DNA of 64,000 nucleotides from Azospirillum tabaci (GCF_014596085.1 NZ_JACCJY010000016.1:1-64000), one strand, 5' to 3'. Shown: positions 17,379-27,358, counted from the first letter of the stretch. Program-made: numbers and translations. The notes: generated by a model from the sequence alone, not told the origin.

Positions 17379-17704
17379 GAGGCGAAACGGTGTCTGTTCC
17401 CTGGGGGGCGGGCATTGCGTGCGGACGGCAGGACCTATACACCGACGCATCCATCCCGTAAACGTCTACCCGGCGGGGCGCATGTTACAAAGGCGCGCTC
17501 CGGCGTCGCAGAAAAGGGCGTCGCAGAAAAGGCCGGGGCTTCGCGGCGTCGGGTCCGGTTCTCCGCCGGTCGCCCAGCCCGGTGCAAAAAGAACGACGGT
17601 ACAAAACACTAGAGCACGAATCCGTTTCTGCTCTAAATTCCGCGGCCATCGGCGGACGGATCGCCGGTGATTGCCGCCGAAGCAAGCGCAAGGGTGAATT
17701 GAGA
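17379..17704. other. 326-bp divergent intergenic region with a TAGAGCA inverted repeat
   Basis: No gene is seen. The region separates leftward hddA from the rightward Wzm/Wzt exporter and must hold promoters for both. An inverted repeat TAGAGCA (17610-17616) / TGCTCTA (17629-17635) with a 12-bp spacer lies about 70 bp before the permease start and may be an operator or a dispersed intergenic repeat. Positions 17500-17530 contain a short tandem duplication of GTCGCAGAAAAG (copies at about 17505 and 17520). Confidence 0.5.
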
Positions 17705-18547
17705 GTGATCAGCGGACAATCGATCAAGCCCGCATCCATCGGGCCGTTGGCCATGATCCGCGATCTGTGGGCCCACCGCGTCCTGATCGGCCGGCTGGCC
17801 CGGCGCGAACTGATGGCCCGCTATCGCGGCTCGATGCTGGGCATGGTGTGGGCGGTCCTGACCCCGGTGATGATGCTGGCGGTTTACACCTTCGTCTTCC
17901 GCACCGTGTTCAAGGCCCGCTGGACCACCGACGCGTCGGGGGGCGGCCACGGCGAGTTCGCGCTCCTGCTGTTCGCCGGTCTGATCCTGTTCAACGTGTT
18001 CGCCGAATCCGTCAACCGCGCGCCTGGGCTGATGCTGGAAAACGTCAGCTACATCAAGAAGGTCGTGTTCCCGCTGGAGATCCTGCCCGCCGTGGTGTTG
18101 GTGGGGGCGCTGTACAACGCCGGGATCGGCCTCGTGGTCCTGGCTCTGTTCTACGGGCCGGTGTTCGGGGTGCCGCCCTGGACCGTGCTGCTGACCCCGC
18201 TGGTGGTGGTGCCGTTGGCGCTGCTGACACTGGGGGTGTCGTGGTTCCTGGCGTCGGCCGGCGTGTTCCTGCGCGACATCCGCCAATTCATCGGGGTGGC
18301 GGTGACCATGCTCATGTTCCTCAGCCCGATCTTCTACCCGGCGTCCGCCATCCCCGAGGAGCTGCGGTCGCTGCTGGCGCTCAACCCCCTGGTGCCGATC
18401 CTGGAGCAGGCGCGCGGCCTGCTGTTCTGGGGAACGCTGCCCGATTGGGGGCCGTGGCTGCTGTCGGTGGTCTTCAGCTACGCCGTCGCCTGGCTGGGCT
18501 ACGCCTGGTTCGTCAAGACCCGCAAAGGCTTCGCCGATGTCGTCTGA
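17705..18547 (+). CDS. wzm: ABC-2 type polysaccharide export permease (Wzm/KpsM family)
   Basis: 280 residues from GTG 17705; upstream in-frame sequence is polar and overlaps the intergenic repeat, while this start gives the family's normal length. The cytoplasmic N-terminus is followed by LARRELMARYRGSMLGMVW, the conserved amphipathic region before the first helix. Six hydrophobic segments follow, with the typical LENVSYIKKVVFPLEILP loop and a final C-terminal helix. Function: inner-membrane channel that exports polyprenyl-linked O-antigen or capsule. The end overlaps the ATPase gene by 11 bp, indicating an operon. A start at ATG 17753 would remove part of the N-terminal domain and is less likely. 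Confidence 0.87.
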   Translation: MISGQSIKPASIGPLAMIRDLWAHRVLIGRLARRELMARYRGSMLGMVWAVLTPVMMLAVYTFVFRTVFKARWTTDASGGGHGEFALLLFAGLILFNVFAESVNRAPGLMLENVSYIKKVVFPLEILPAVVLVGALYNAGIGLVVLALFYGPVFGVPPWTVLLTPLVVVPLALLTLGVSWFLASAGVFLRDIRQFIGVAVTMLMFLSPIFYPASAIPEELRSLLALNPLVPILEQARGLLFWGTLPDWGPWLLSVVFSYAVAWLGYAWFVKTRKGFADVV

Positions 18548-19895
18548 GATTGCCATTCACGCTGCCGGGCTCGGCAAGGCCTACGCCATCTTCAAGAAGC
18601 CCCAGGACCGCCTGAAGCAGATGCTGGCCCGCGGCCGGCGGCGCTATTACGACGAGTACTGGGCGCTACGCGGCATCGATCTCACCGTGCACAAGGGAGA
18701 GACGATCGGCATCATCGGCCGCAACGGATCGGGCAAGTCCACCTTCCTGCAGCTGGTGTGCGGCACGCTGACCCCCACCTGCGGCACGCTGGCCGTCAAC
18801 GGCCGGATCGCGGCGCTTCTGGAGCTGGGGGCCGGCTTCAACCCGGAATTCACCGGGCGCGAGAATGTCTATCTCGCCGCCTCGGTCCTGGGGCTGAGCA
18901 ACGAGCAGATCGACCAGCGCTACGACGCCATCGCCGCCTTCGCCGACATCGGCGACTTCATCAACCAGCCGGTCAAGCTCTATTCCAGCGGCATGTACGC
19001 CCGCCTGGCCTTCGCCGTCGCGGCCCATGTGGACGCGGACATCCTGATCGTCGACGAGATCCTGGCGGTCGGCGACGCGGCGTTCACCCAGAAATGCATG
19101 CGCTTCATCCACAAGTTCCGCGAGACCGGCACGCTGTTCTTCGTGTCCCACGACACCGCCCAGGTGGTCAGCCTGTGCGACCGCGCGGTGTGGCTGGACC
19201 GCGGCCAGGTGCAGGAGATCGGCCCGGCCAAGGACGTCTGCTATCACTACATCGCGGACCTGCACAGCGAGCGCGACACCTCCAACGCCTTCCGCATCGG
19301 CGGCAACCGCGCCACCGCCCCGGTCGCGACGGCCCCGGTCAGGGACCCGCGCAGCGAGCTGCTGAAGTCGTCCCAGCACCGCAACGAGATCGAGATCTTC
19401 GATTTCAATGACGAAAGCCCCTGGTTCGGGGCGCAGGGCGCGCGGATCGTCGGGATCAACCTGCTCAACACCCAGGGCGAGGTGCTGCCCTCGCTGGAGG
19501 GCGGGGAGGAGGTGGTGCTGAAGGTCACCTGCCAGACCCAGAAGGAGATCAACGGCCCCATCGTCGGCTTCTACGTCAAGGACAAGCTGGGCCAGAACCT
19601 GTTCGGCGACAACACCTACCTGACCTACCGCGGGCTGCCCGTCACCGTGCCGGCGGGGCGGAGCTTCACCGCCTCCTTCCGCTTCCAGCTTCCCTACCTG
19701 CCGACCGGCGACTTCGCCGTCACCGTCGCGGTGGCCGAGGGCACCCAGGACGACCACGTCCAGCACCACTGGCTGGACGACGCCATGTTCTTCCGCGTCC
19801 ATTCCAGCCACCTGATCCGCGGCCTGATCGGACTGCCCATGCACGACATCGCGCTGGAGGTGGACGGCGTCCGGATGCCGGGCTGGGAGGAATGA
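18537..19895 (+). CDS. wzt: ABC transporter ATPase with C-terminal Wzt carbohydrate-binding-type domain
   Basis: 452 residues. The nucleotide-binding domain (1-245) has Walker A GIIGRNGSGKST, the Wzt/TagH-type signature LYSSGMYARLAFA, Walker B ILIVDEILAVGD and the H-loop FVSHD. A linker (~250-300) leads to a beta-rich C-terminal domain (~310-450: GARIVGINLLN...GGEEVVLKV...FFRVHSS) as in Wzt proteins that recognise the modified end of O-polysaccharide. The presence of this domain argues for export of a chain whose terminus carries a capping group, in keeping with the methyltransferase domains in the window. Forms the exporter with the overlapping permease gene. Confidence 0.9.
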   Translation: MSSEIAIHAAGLGKAYAIFKKPQDRLKQMLARGRRRYYDEYWALRGIDLTVHKGETIGIIGRNGSGKSTFLQLVCGTLTPTCGTLAVNGRIAALLELGAGFNPEFTGRENVYLAASVLGLSNEQIDQRYDAIAAFADIGDFINQPVKLYSSGMYARLAFAVAAHVDADILIVDEILAVGDAAFTQKCMRFIHKFRETGTLFFVSHDTAQVVSLCDRAVWLDRGQVQEIGPAKDVCYHYIADLHSERDTSNAFRIGGNRATAPVATAPVRDPRSELLKSSQHRNEIEIFDFNDESPWFGAQGARIVGINLLNTQGEVLPSLEGGEEVVLKVTCQTQKEINGPIVGFYVKDKLGQNLFGDNTYLTYRGLPVTVPAGRSFTASFRFQLPYLPTGDFAVTVAVAEGTQDDHVQHHWLDDAMFFRVHSSHLIRGLIGLPMHDIALEVDGVRMPGWEE

Positions 19896-19999
19896 CCCAC
19901 TCTCCACGCCAAATCCCTTTGTTCCTTGAATCAATGAATTGGTATGGATTTAAGGAATATGATGATGGCCATTCGGTTTTTTGACGCGGGAGCGAAAAA

Positions 20000-21049
20000 T
20001 TGAGCTCGGATAACCCACCCAAGCACCAATACAACGGAATTCAGGTGCTCCGTTTTGTTGCCGCGTCGATGGTCACAATTTATCACAGTTTTATTTATTA
20101 TGACAATTTGAGCGGAACACCCATAAAGTTTCATGATTATTTCGACCCCGGACTTCTATCGCGAGGAGTCGCGATCTTCTTCGTGATTTCGGGTTTCATC
20201 ATGGCGATGTCGGCCGAAAGACTATCCATCGGCAAATTCCTATGGCATCGCGCTCTGCGCATTTACTTCGGGTACATCGCCGCCATCGCGATCGCCGTTG
20301 CCGCCAAGACAGCGGTGTTCGGCTCGTACCCCATGCAGCTGATCTCCTTCAAATCGGTTTCCTTGCTGCCGTTCGGAGAGATCGGCTATCCCCTGGGCGT
20401 CGAATGGTCCTTGGTTTATGAAATCGCCTTCTACGCGGTGATCGCGGTTCTCATCGCGCTGCGCTATCCGGCTGTGCGCATTGCCGTGATGCTGGTCTGG
20501 ATGGTGGCCATCATGGCCTTCGGCGGCGAGTCCACCCATCTGTTGCCGAGTGCGTCCCAAATCCTTCTTTCACAGTACAATCTGGGCTTCATCGCAGGCT
20601 ATTTCTGCTGGCATCTGAAAGGAATGGGAGTCGGTCGTTTCCGCGACTTCTTCATTCTCGGCATTACCTTGCTGCTCGGGGACCTGATCATCACTTGGCC
20701 CTTGATGCGGGAACTTTTCGTCGTGGCTGGCGCATCCCTTATCGTGCTTGGCGCATCGGATCCCCAGTTTAGTGGGCGCTTCTCCGCCGACCATGCCCTG
20801 GTGCGTTGGGGCAACGCGTCTTACGGCCTCTACCTGATGCACGTGACCATCCTGGGATGCGTCTACGCCGGCTCTGGGCAGCACGGCCTCGGCATTTATC
20901 TGACCGGTCTTCTGATGGCTCTGGCGGGCGGAATCTTCTTCGGTTCCTGCGAATTCACGCTCTACCAGCGCCTGAAACGGCTGATCGACACCCGCAGGAA
21001 ACTGGTCGCCACTCCGGCGGTGGTGGACAAAAAGCCAGTGACCCTTTGA
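20000..21049 (+). CDS. Acyltransferase 3 family membrane protein (putative glycan O-acyltransferase)
   Basis: 349 residues from TTG 20000, preceded by GGGAGCGAA. It has about ten hydrophobic helices. The opening QVLRFVAASMVTIYHSF carries the R and H of the acyltransferase-3 (AT3/OafA) active region, followed by FFVISGFIMAMS. Members transfer acetyl or other acyl groups to exopolysaccharide, LPS or Nod factors from the cytoplasmic side. It follows the ABC exporter in the same direction after a 104-bp AT-rich gap that may contain its own promoter. Its first third is less GC-rich than neighbouring genes, a possible sign of separate origin. The acceptor sugar is unknown. Confidence 0.86.
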   Translation: MSSDNPPKHQYNGIQVLRFVAASMVTIYHSFIYYDNLSGTPIKFHDYFDPGLLSRGVAIFFVISGFIMAMSAERLSIGKFLWHRALRIYFGYIAAIAIAVAAKTAVFGSYPMQLISFKSVSLLPFGEIGYPLGVEWSLVYEIAFYAVIAVLIALRYPAVRIAVMLVWMVAIMAFGGESTHLLPSASQILLSQYNLGFIAGYFCWHLKGMGVGRFRDFFILGITLLLGDLIITWPLMRELFVVAGASLIVLGASDPQFSGRFSADHALVRWGNASYGLYLMHVTILGCVYAGSGQHGLGIYLTGLLMALAGGIFFGSCEFTLYQRLKRLIDTRRKLVATPAVVDKKPVTL

Positions 21050-21181
21050 TGTGGGAATGCCGCATCTTCATGGTGAAAAGGGCTGGGATTTCCAGGCCAT
21101 GGACCCGAGGGTCGGCAACACCCCACTCGCACGCGTATCTTGCCATTACCTGAGTTTCGAAAAGCTATTATGGAAGAAAAA

Positions 21182-23341
21182 ATGAACCATCACACGGCGC
21201 GTTCTTATATTCTTCCCCTATCTTTTCTTATAATCTCTATATATGTTGTCGTGACCACCGTAATCGCGGTGTTTTCAGCTTACTCGCCGGTCCCTCATTG
21301 GGACCAATGGGAAATGATCACCCCAAGCGAGCACTGGTCCCATTTGTTCGACCAGCATAACGAACACCGGATTGCGGTTGCTCGGATTTTCTTCATCATC
21401 GATTCCGTTTTGTTCAAAGGATCAAATGCTTTTAATTTAACCTCTATTCTTGCAATCCAGGCGGTGCATGTGGCGATCCTGCTGCTGTTGGCACGCCGCA
21501 GCGGCATCGAGGCCGGCGCCATGACGGTGTGGAGCGCCGGCTTCCTGATCGTCCTCCTGTTCTGGGGATACCAACTGGAGAACTTCTCCTGGGGTTTCCA
21601 GGTCCAATTCGTCGGCGTCTACGCCGCGGCAACCGCGGCCTTCGCCGCCTTGGCTTTGCGGGCCGGAACCCTGTCCGGCCTTGTCCTGGCCATTCTGTGC
21701 ACCGCCATCGCCGTTTACTCCATGGCAAACGGTGTGCTGGTGCCAGTTCTGCTGATTGCTCTGGGCGTTTGGCTGCGCCTGCCCAAGTGGCATCTTGCCG
21801 CGCTGGTCGTGGCTTGCGCCGCTCTGCTCTGGTCTTACCTGTCAGGCTACCAGCGGCCGGCAAGCCACGCCGATCCGAAAGACATAATCCGGCACGCCGA
21901 TCTGGTCGTTTCCTACGCGCTGACCTATTTGGGCGGACCGCTCACCCGGCTTTTGAGCGATGGTGGAAGCGCCATTGATCCCGGACAGGCTGCATCGCTG
22001 GTTTCCGCTGCTCTTGTGGTTGGCGGCCTGGGTGCGCTGTTGGCCACCGCCGTGGGAGTTCGGCTGCTTCTGGGCAGGGGCGTGGCGCATCCGGCACGAC
22101 TGGCGTTGCTCAGCAGCATGGTGTTCGTGGCCGCAACAGCCTTCTTGACCGGCCTCGGGCGCGTGCATCTGCCGCTTTATCAGGCCATGTCGCAACGCTA
22201 TGGTGCCGGCGTGGTGGTGTTCTGGAGCGCCGGGGCTCTGCTCATCCTGAGCCTGCTGCCTGCCGGACGGTGGCGCCAAGTGTGGATGGTGGGCCTGTCC
22301 GCACTCTGCCTGCTGGTTGCCGGAACACAACCATCCATCATCAAGGAAGCCGAAGCCATTGGTTCGACCCGCAACCAAACAGTGACGGCGATGCTGGCCG
22401 GTGCGGACGACACCGACCTTCTTCGGTATATCTACCCTGCTCCGCTCCAGATCCTCGATCGGATCGGGCGGCTGCGCGAAGAGCATCTCTCCGTCTTTGC
22501 CCAGGATTGGAGCGCCTGGCGGGGCACAAAGCTGGCCGATCAGGTCAAGCTGGAGATGCCCGGCGCCTGTCTGGGCAGTTTCGATATTGTGAAACCCATC
22601 GTGACCCCGGACAAGCCGGGGTGGCGGGTGGCTGGTTGGGCATGGGATCGGAAGGCAGGGCGTGTCCCCGAGCGCATCGTCCTGGCCGACGCGGAAGGCA
22701 CTGTGGTTGGCTACGCATTGTCCGGCTCGCCGCGGCCGGACGTTCTCAAGGCGCTGTCCGAGGTCCGTTCTAAGCAGGCAGGGTGGCATGGACATGTGTC
22801 CATAGAACGAGGGTCCGCCGTGACGGCCTACGCCATCACCAATGGCGGACAGACGGCTTGCCCCCTGGGACAGCCCCAAAACTTCAACGTCCATGATGTC
22901 GTCCGCTTCGCCCCCGCAGCGAAGGCCGGACGGGCCGTGCCGATGGAAAGCCCCGCCATCGAGGGCGATTGGGGCATCGACGCCTTCAACAGCGCCGCCG
23001 GCCCGGCACCAGTCGACGGCACTATCTATGCATCCTGGACCGGCAGCGACGCCCACACTGGCGAGTTGCAATGGCGCAGCGGTCCGCTTGGCGACACGCG
23101 ATCGCTTCTGATCCCGGTGGTTACGGGACCGCGAACGGAGGGGCTGATGCTTCGGATCGCCGATCCAACCACCGGGCGCATACTGTCAGAACTGCCTCTC
23201 GCCAACGCAATACCTTGGCAGCTGTGGGAGATCGCCCTGCCCGAGGACGGGTCCGTAAGGACCATCGAGATTCAGGCGAAGGACGAGGGACGGGGCTGGG
23301 GCCAATGGCTGGCGGTCGGCCAGCCCCATGCGCCGCTCTGA
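21182..23341 (+). CDS. Large polytopic membrane protein with C-terminal soluble GWA-type domain
   Basis: 719 residues from ATG 21182, with GGAAG five bases upstream; ATG 21170 is an alternative. Residues 1-~390 contain about ten hydrophobic helices with short loops (an early periplasmic HWDQWEMITPSEHWSHLF and DQHNEHRIA). This general layout is seen in bacterial GT-C enzymes and O-antigen polymerase-like proteins, but no named family is clearly matched. Residues ~470-719 are soluble: GWRVAGWAWDRKAG followed by IVLADAEGTVVGYALSG and R-P-D-V resembles a module found at the N-termini of several glycosyltransferases in this window, and the last ~120 residues are beta-rich. Possible roles: membrane glycosyltransferase or polymerase. 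Its first ~300 bp is AT-richer than the rest. Confidence 0.65.
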   Translation: MNHHTARSYILPLSFLIISIYVVVTTVIAVFSAYSPVPHWDQWEMITPSEHWSHLFDQHNEHRIAVARIFFIIDSVLFKGSNAFNLTSILAIQAVHVAILLLLARRSGIEAGAMTVWSAGFLIVLLFWGYQLENFSWGFQVQFVGVYAAATAAFAALALRAGTLSGLVLAILCTAIAVYSMANGVLVPVLLIALGVWLRLPKWHLAALVVACAALLWSYLSGYQRPASHADPKDIIRHADLVVSYALTYLGGPLTRLLSDGGSAIDPGQAASLVSAALVVGGLGALLATAVGVRLLLGRGVAHPARLALLSSMVFVAATAFLTGLGRVHLPLYQAMSQRYGAGVVVFWSAGALLILSLLPAGRWRQVWMVGLSALCLLVAGTQPSIIKEAEAIGSTRNQTVTAMLAGADDTDLLRYIYPAPLQILDRIGRLREEHLSVFAQDWSAWRGTKLADQVKLEMPGACLGSFDIVKPIVTPDKPGWRVAGWAWDRKAGRVPERIVLADAEGTVVGYALSGSPRPDVLKALSEVRSKQAGWHGHVSIERGSAVTAYAITNGGQTACPLGQPQNFNVHDVVRFAPAAKAGRAVPMESPAIEGDWGIDAFNSAAGPAPVDGTIYASWTGSDAHTGELQWRSGPLGDTRSLLIPVVTGPRTEGLMLRIADPTTGRILSELPLANAIPWQLWEIALPEDGSVRTIEIQAKDEGRGWGQWLAVGQPHAPL

Positions 23342-23357
23342 CGACAGGCGACGGATC

Positions 23358-23915
23358 ATGCCGAACCGGGCCTTGCTGCTCGACCGCGACGGCGTCGTGA
23401 ACGTCGATCACGGTTATGTTGTGGAGCGGGAACGCTTCGCCTTCATGGACGGCATCTTCGACCTGACGCGCCACGCCGTGGACCGTGGATTCCGCGTCGT
23501 GGTGGTCACCAACCAGTCGGGGATTGCCCGCGGCTACTACACGGAAACCGCCTTTCTGGATCTGTCCCAGTGGATGTGCGCCGTGTTCCGTGAACGTGGC
23601 GTGGAATTGGCCGGGCTGTTCCATTGCCCCTACCACCCCAAGGGCCCGGTCGCGCGCTACACGCGCGACAGCTTCTGGCGCAAGCCGAACCCCGGCATGA
23701 TCCTGGACGCGGCGCGGCGGCTGGACCTGGGTCTGTCGCGATCGGTGTTCCTGGGCGACCAGGCAACCGACATGCAGGCCGCCCTTGCGGCCGGCGTCGG
23801 CCTGCGGGTGCGGCTGAACGGCGCCCATAACGCGCAGGCCGACGCGCAAGACGGCGATCCGGCGGCCTCCCTGACGATCGGCCGCCTGACGGACCTCATT
23901 CCCCACCTGCGCTGA
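23358..23915 (+). CDS. gmhB: HAD phosphatase, GmhB-like (heptose-1,7-bisphosphate 7-phosphatase)
   Basis: 185 residues (E. coli GmhB is about 190). ATG 23358 is chosen because MPNRALLLDRDGVVNVDHGY places the catalytic D-x-D near the start. Motif II is VVVVTNQSGIARG and motif IV is VFLGDQATDMQAA. The region that binds zinc in classical GmhB (C-x-H...C-x-C) keeps HCPYHP but reads Y-T-R-D-S-F-W-R-K-P-N-P-G-M afterwards, so the second cysteine pair is missing. It may therefore be a zinc-free variant. The GmhB-like domain of the 8520-10448 fusion retains the complete zinc loop. It begins 16 bp after the membrane-protein gene. Predicted role: GDP-heptose pathway. Confidence 0.82.
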   Translation: MPNRALLLDRDGVVNVDHGYVVERERFAFMDGIFDLTRHAVDRGFRVVVVTNQSGIARGYYTETAFLDLSQWMCAVFRERGVELAGLFHCPYHPKGPVARYTRDSFWRKPNPGMILDAARRLDLGLSRSVFLGDQATDMQAALAAGVGLRVRLNGAHNAQADAQDGDPAASLTIGRLTDLIPHLR

Positions 23916-23922
23916 CGCGCAG
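23907..23922. terminator. Short hairpin between convergent gmhB and rfbA
   Basis: CTGCGC (23907-23912), loop TGAC, GCGCAG (23917-23922). The six-pair GC stem contains the TGA stop of gmhB. There is no T-run. It lies in the 26-bp gap between convergent genes and may act as a weak bidirectional terminator. Confidence 0.3.
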
Positions 23923-23941
23923 GGGGCCGAACGCCATCCCG

Positions 23942-24805
23942 CTACTCCGTCAGGCTCAGCAGATAGCGGCCGTACTCATTCTTCTTTAGCGGCTCGGCGA
24001 GGCGGCGCACCTGCTCGGCGTCGATCCAGCCGGAGGTGAAGGCGATCTCCTCGGGGCAGGCGATCTGCAGGCCCTGCCGGTGCTGGATGGTGCGGACGAA
24101 CTCGGCCGCCTCCAGCAGGCTGTCGTGGGTGCCGGTGTCGAACCAGCCGTAGCCGCGGCCCATCTGCTCGACCGACAGGCGGCCGGCCTCCAGATAGGCA
24201 GCGTTGACCGAGGTGATTTCCAGCTCGCCGCGCGCCGAGGGCTTCACCGCTGCGGCGATGTCCAGAACGTCGTTGTCGTAGAAATACAGCCCGGTGACCG
24301 CCCATTTGGAGCGCGGGTTGACCGGCTTCTCCTCGATGCTGAGCGCGCGGCCCTGCTCGTCGAACTCGACCACACCGTAGCGTTCCGGGTCGCGGACGCC
24401 GTAGGCGAAGACACGGGCGCCCTGGGTGTTCTCACCCGCCTGGCGCAGCAGGCTGGTCAGGCCGTGGCCGTAGAAGATGTTGTCGCCGAGCACCAGCGCG
24501 CAGCTGTCGTTGCCGACGAACTCGCGGCCGATGATGAAGGCCTGGGCGAGGCCGTCGGGCGAGGGCTGCACCGCGTAGGTCAGGTTGATGCCCCACTGCG
24601 ACCCGTCGCCGAGCACGGTCTGGAACAGCGCCTGGTCGTGCGGCGTGGTGATGATCAGGATATCCTGTATCCCCGCCAGCATCAGCGTGCTGAGCGGAAA
24701 GTAGATCATCGGCTTGTCGTAGATCGGCAGAAGCTGCTTGCTGACCGCCCGGGTCACCGGATAAAGCCGCGTGCCGGACCCGCCGGCCAGGATGATGCCC
24801 TTCAT
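23942..24805 (-). CDS. rfbA: Glucose-1-phosphate thymidylyltransferase
   Basis: 287 residues, the standard RfbA/RmlA length. Opens [20 protein letters not shown] with the nucleotide-binding GGxGTRL-P signature, followed by [20 protein letters not shown]. Later [10 protein letters not shown] provides the metal-binding Asp, and [20 protein letters not shown] the sugar-binding region. Reaction: dTTP + glucose-1-P to dTDP-glucose, the first step of dTDP-L-rhamnose synthesis in the cytoplasm. It is the last gene of the leftward rfbC-rfbB-rfbD-rfbA set, 27 bp after rfbD. Confidence 0.96.
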   Translation of the reverse strand: MKGIILAGGSGTRLYPVTRAVSKQLLPIYDKPMIYFPLSTLMLAGIQDILIITTPHDQALFQTVLGDGSQWGINLTYAVQPSPDGLAQAFIIGREFVGNDSCALVLGDNIFYGHGLTSLLRQAGENTQGARVFAYGVRDPERYGVVEFDEQGRALSIEEKPVNPRSKWAVTGLYFYDNDVLDIAAAVKPSARGELEITSVNAAYLEAGRLSVEQMGRGYGWFDTGTHDSLLEAAEFVRTIQHRQGLQIACPEEIAFTSGWIDAEQVRRLAEPLKKNEYGRYLLSLTE

Positions 24806-24832
24806 GATCGCGCCGCCTGTCGTGGAGTCGTC

Positions 24833-25732
24833 TTAGGATGCGGGGGAGGAAAGCAACTCGTCGAGCACCCGGTCCAGGCTGTCTTCCCAGCGCGGTGCCT
24901 CGATGCCGAACACGGCCCGGATGCGGGCGCAGTCCAGACGAGAGTTGGCCGGCCGGCGGGCCGGGGTGGGGTAGTCGGCCGTGGTGATGGCCAGCAGCCG
25001 CGGACGCCGGCCGGTGGCCGCCTCCAGCCGCTGGAAGACGCGCTCGGCGAAGCCGTGCCAGGTCGTCTCGCCCGTTCCGGTGAAGTGGTAGGTGCCCCAG
25101 GGAACGTCGCTGCCGGTGTCCCTGGCGGCGGAAATCCGCCCGGCGATGGCCACGATCGCGGCGGCGATGTCGGACGCCGCCGTCGGCGCGCCGTGCTGGT
25201 CGGCGACCACGCGCATCTCCTCGCGCTCGCGCCCGAAACGCAGCATGGTCTTGACGAAGTTGGCCCCGTGCGCGGCGTAGACCCAGGAGGTGCGCAGGAT
25301 CACGTGCTGCGGCAGCGCGGCGCGCACCGCCGCCTCGCCGGCCTCCTTGCTGGCGCCGTAGGCGCCGAGCGGGGCGACCGGGTCGTCCTCCGTGTAGGGG
25401 GCCGGCTTGGTGCCGTCGAACACGTAATCGGTGGAGATGTGGACCAGCGGCACGCCGCACGCCGCGCAAGCCGCCGCCAGGCGGGCCGGGCCGTCGCGGT
25501 TGACGGCGAGGGCCGCCTCGCGGTCGCCCTCGGCCTTATCCACGGCGGTGTAGGCGGTGGCGTTGACGACGAGGTCGGGGGCGTGGGCGGCCACCGCCGC
25601 CTCCACCGTCTCCGGCCGGGCCATGTCGACGTCCGGCCGGGCCAGCCCGACCAGCTCCGTGCCCTTCGGCCAGGCGGCCCGCATCAGCTCGGTGCCGACC
25701 TGCCCGCTGGTGCCGAGGATGAGGATCTTCAT
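24833..25732 (-). CDS. rfbD: dTDP-4-dehydrorhamnose reductase
   Basis: 299 residues. N-terminal [20 protein letters not shown] is the NADPH-binding GxxGxxG motif. [13 protein letters not shown] contributes Thr/Asp, and Y-G-A-S-K-E-A-G-E is the catalytic YxxxK. The C-terminal [12 protein letters not shown] is the substrate-contacting loop typical of RmlD. Reaction: NADPH-dependent reduction of dTDP-4-keto-L-rhamnose to dTDP-L-rhamnose. ATG 25732 overlaps the TGA of rfbB (ATGA), showing translational coupling. No anomaly is seen. Confidence 0.96.
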   Translation of the reverse strand: MKILILGTSGQVGTELMRAAWPKGTELVGLARPDVDMARPETVEAAVAAHAPDLVVNATAYTAVDKAEGDREAALAVNRDGPARLAAACAACGVPLVHISTDYVFDGTKPAPYTEDDPVAPLGAYGASKEAGEAAVRAALPQHVILRTSWVYAAHGANFVKTMLRFGREREEMRVVADQHGAPTAASDIAAAIVAIAGRISAARDTGSDVPWGTYHFTGTGETTWHGFAERVFQRLEAATGRRPRLLAITTADYPTPARRPANSRLDCARIRAVFGIEAPRWEDSLDRVLDELLSSPAS

Positions 25733-26784
25733 GCCGCGTCGAGCCCCAGGCGCTCGCCGCGGTAGGAGCCGTTCAGGATGGCCTCCCACCAGGACCGGTT
25801 CTCCAGGTACCACGCGACCGTCTTGCGCAGGCCGGTCTCGAAGGTCTCCTGCGGCCGCCAACCCAGCTCGCGGGTGATCTTGGAGGCGTCGATGGCGTAG
25901 CGCTTGTCGTGGCCCGGCCGGTCGGCGACGAAGGTGATCAGCCGGTCGTGCGGCGCGCCGGCCGGGGCCAGCTCGTCCAGCAGCGCGCACAGCGTCCGCA
26001 CCACGTCCAGGTTGGTGCGCTCGTTGTAGCCGCCGATGTTGTAGCTCTCGCCGATCACGCCCTTCTCCAGCACCAGCCGCAGGGCGCGGGCGTGGTCCTC
26101 GACGTAGAGCCAGTCGCGGATGTTGTCGCCCTTGCCGTAGACCGGCAGCGGCTCCCCCTTCAGACCCTTCAGGATCATCAGCGGGATCAGCTTTTCCGGG
26201 AAATGGTAGGGGCCGTAGTTGTTCGAGCAGTTGGTCAGGACCACGGGCAGCCCGTAGGTCTCGTGCCACGCCCGCACCAGATGGTCGCTCGACGCCTTGC
26301 TGGCCGAGTAGGGCGAGTTCGGGCTGTAGGAGGTCGTCTCGGTGAAGAAGCCCTCGTCGCCCAGCGTGCCGAAGACCTCGTCGGTGGAGATGTGGTGGAA
26401 GCGGAAGGCCGCGCGCTTCTCCGCCGGCAGCGACGTCCAGTAGCCGCGCGCCGCCTCCAGCAGGCGGAAGGTGCCGACCACGTTGGTCTGGATGAACTCG
26501 CCCGGCCCGTCGATGGAGCGGTCCACATGGGACTCCGCGGCCAGATGCATGACGGCGTCCGGCTGGTGCTCCGCGAAGACCCGGCGCAGCTCGTCACCGT
26601 CACAGATGTCGACCTTCTCGAACGCGTAGCGGGGATTTTCGGCCGCGCCCGGCAGCGAGGACAGGTTGGCCGCGTAGGTCAGCTTGTCGAGGTTGACGAC
26701 GGAGGCGTCGGTTTCGGCCAGGAGCTGACGGACGACGGCGGAGCCGATGAAACCGGCTCCCCCCGTGACAATGATCTTCTTCAT
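25729..26784 (-). CDS. rfbB: dTDP-glucose 4,6-dehydratase
   Basis: 351 residues, normal for RfbB/RmlB. Motifs: [20 protein letters not shown] (NAD site), [24 protein letters not shown] with the catalytic Thr-Asp-Glu triad, Y-S-A-S-K-A, and [14 protein letters not shown]. Reaction: dTDP-glucose to dTDP-4-keto-6-deoxyglucose using tightly bound NAD. Its stop overlaps the rfbD start, and rfbC ends 19 bp upstream, so the four rhamnose genes form one leftward transcript together with the glycosyltransferase at 27359-29740. Confidence 0.97.
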   Translation of the reverse strand: MKKIIVTGGAGFIGSAVVRQLLAETDASVVNLDKLTYAANLSSLPGAAENPRYAFEKVDICDGDELRRVFAEHQPDAVMHLAAESHVDRSIDGPGEFIQTNVVGTFRLLEAARGYWTSLPAEKRAAFRFHHISTDEVFGTLGDEGFFTETTSYSPNSPYSASKASSDHLVRAWHETYGLPVVLTNCSNNYGPYHFPEKLIPLMILKGLKGEPLPVYGKGDNIRDWLYVEDHARALRLVLEKGVIGESYNIGGYNERTNLDVVRTLCALLDELAPAGAPHDRLITFVADRPGHDKRYAIDASKITRELGWRPQETFETGLRKTVAWYLENRSWWEAILNGSYRGERLGLDAA

Positions 26785-26803
26785 TGAGGCACCTGTTATC
26801 CTG

Positions 26804-27355
26804 TCAGAACCAGTCGCCGAGGTCGGCGAGGCGGGGTTGCTTGCGGTCCTTGTCCGAAAGCAGGGCCTTGTCGGCCGCGACGGGCCAGTCGATCCCCAGA
26901 TCCGGATCGTTCCACAGAAGGCCGCGGTCATGCTCGGCCGAGTAGAAATTCGTCACTTTGTATATGACTTCCGTGTCCGGTTCCAGCGTGCAGAATCCGT
27001 GCGCGAAGCCGATGGGGACCAGGATCTGGTTCCATTCCTCGGCGCTGACGACCGCGGCGACGTGCTGGCCGTAGGTGGGCGAGCCCTTCCGGATGTCCAC
27101 CGCGACGTCCAGGATGGCGCCCTTCACCACACGCACCAGCTTGTCCTGGGCGAAGGGCGCCAGCTGGAAATGCAGGCCCCGCACCGTGCCCACCTCGGCC
27201 GACAGGGACTGGTTGTCCTGAACGAAGTCGTAATGCAGACCCGCCGCCTCGAACGCCTTCTTGCTGTAGGTTTCCGAGAAGAAGCCGCGGGAGTCGCCGA
27301 ACTTCTTGGGGCGGATGATCTTCACGTCGGGAATGGCAAGAGAGATGACGTCCAT
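26804..27355 (-). CDS. rfbC: dTDP-4-dehydrorhamnose 3,5-epimerase
   Basis: 183 residues, standard cupin-fold RmlC. Signatures: [14 protein letters not shown] near residue 17, then QDNQSLS, the catalytic-His segment [30 protein letters not shown], and [13 protein letters not shown] with the following Y-K-V-T. Reaction: double epimerisation at C3 and C5 of dTDP-4-keto-6-deoxyglucose. It starts three bases after the stop of the upstream glycosyltransferase (TGA-CCC-ATG), with GGAAAG inside that gene as probable RBS, so the two are coupled. This order supports delivery of L-rhamnose to the adjacent glycosyltransferase. Confidence 0.97.
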   Translation of the reverse strand: MDVISLAIPDVKIIRPKKFGDSRGFFSETYSKKAFEAAGLHYDFVQDNQSLSAEVGTVRGLHFQLAPFAQDKLVRVVKGAILDVAVDIRKGSPTYGQHVAAVVSAEEWNQILVPIGFAHGFCTLEPDTEVIYKVTNFYSAEHDRGLLWNDPDLGIDWPVAADKALLSDKDRKQPRLADLGDWF

Positions 27356-27358
27356 GGG

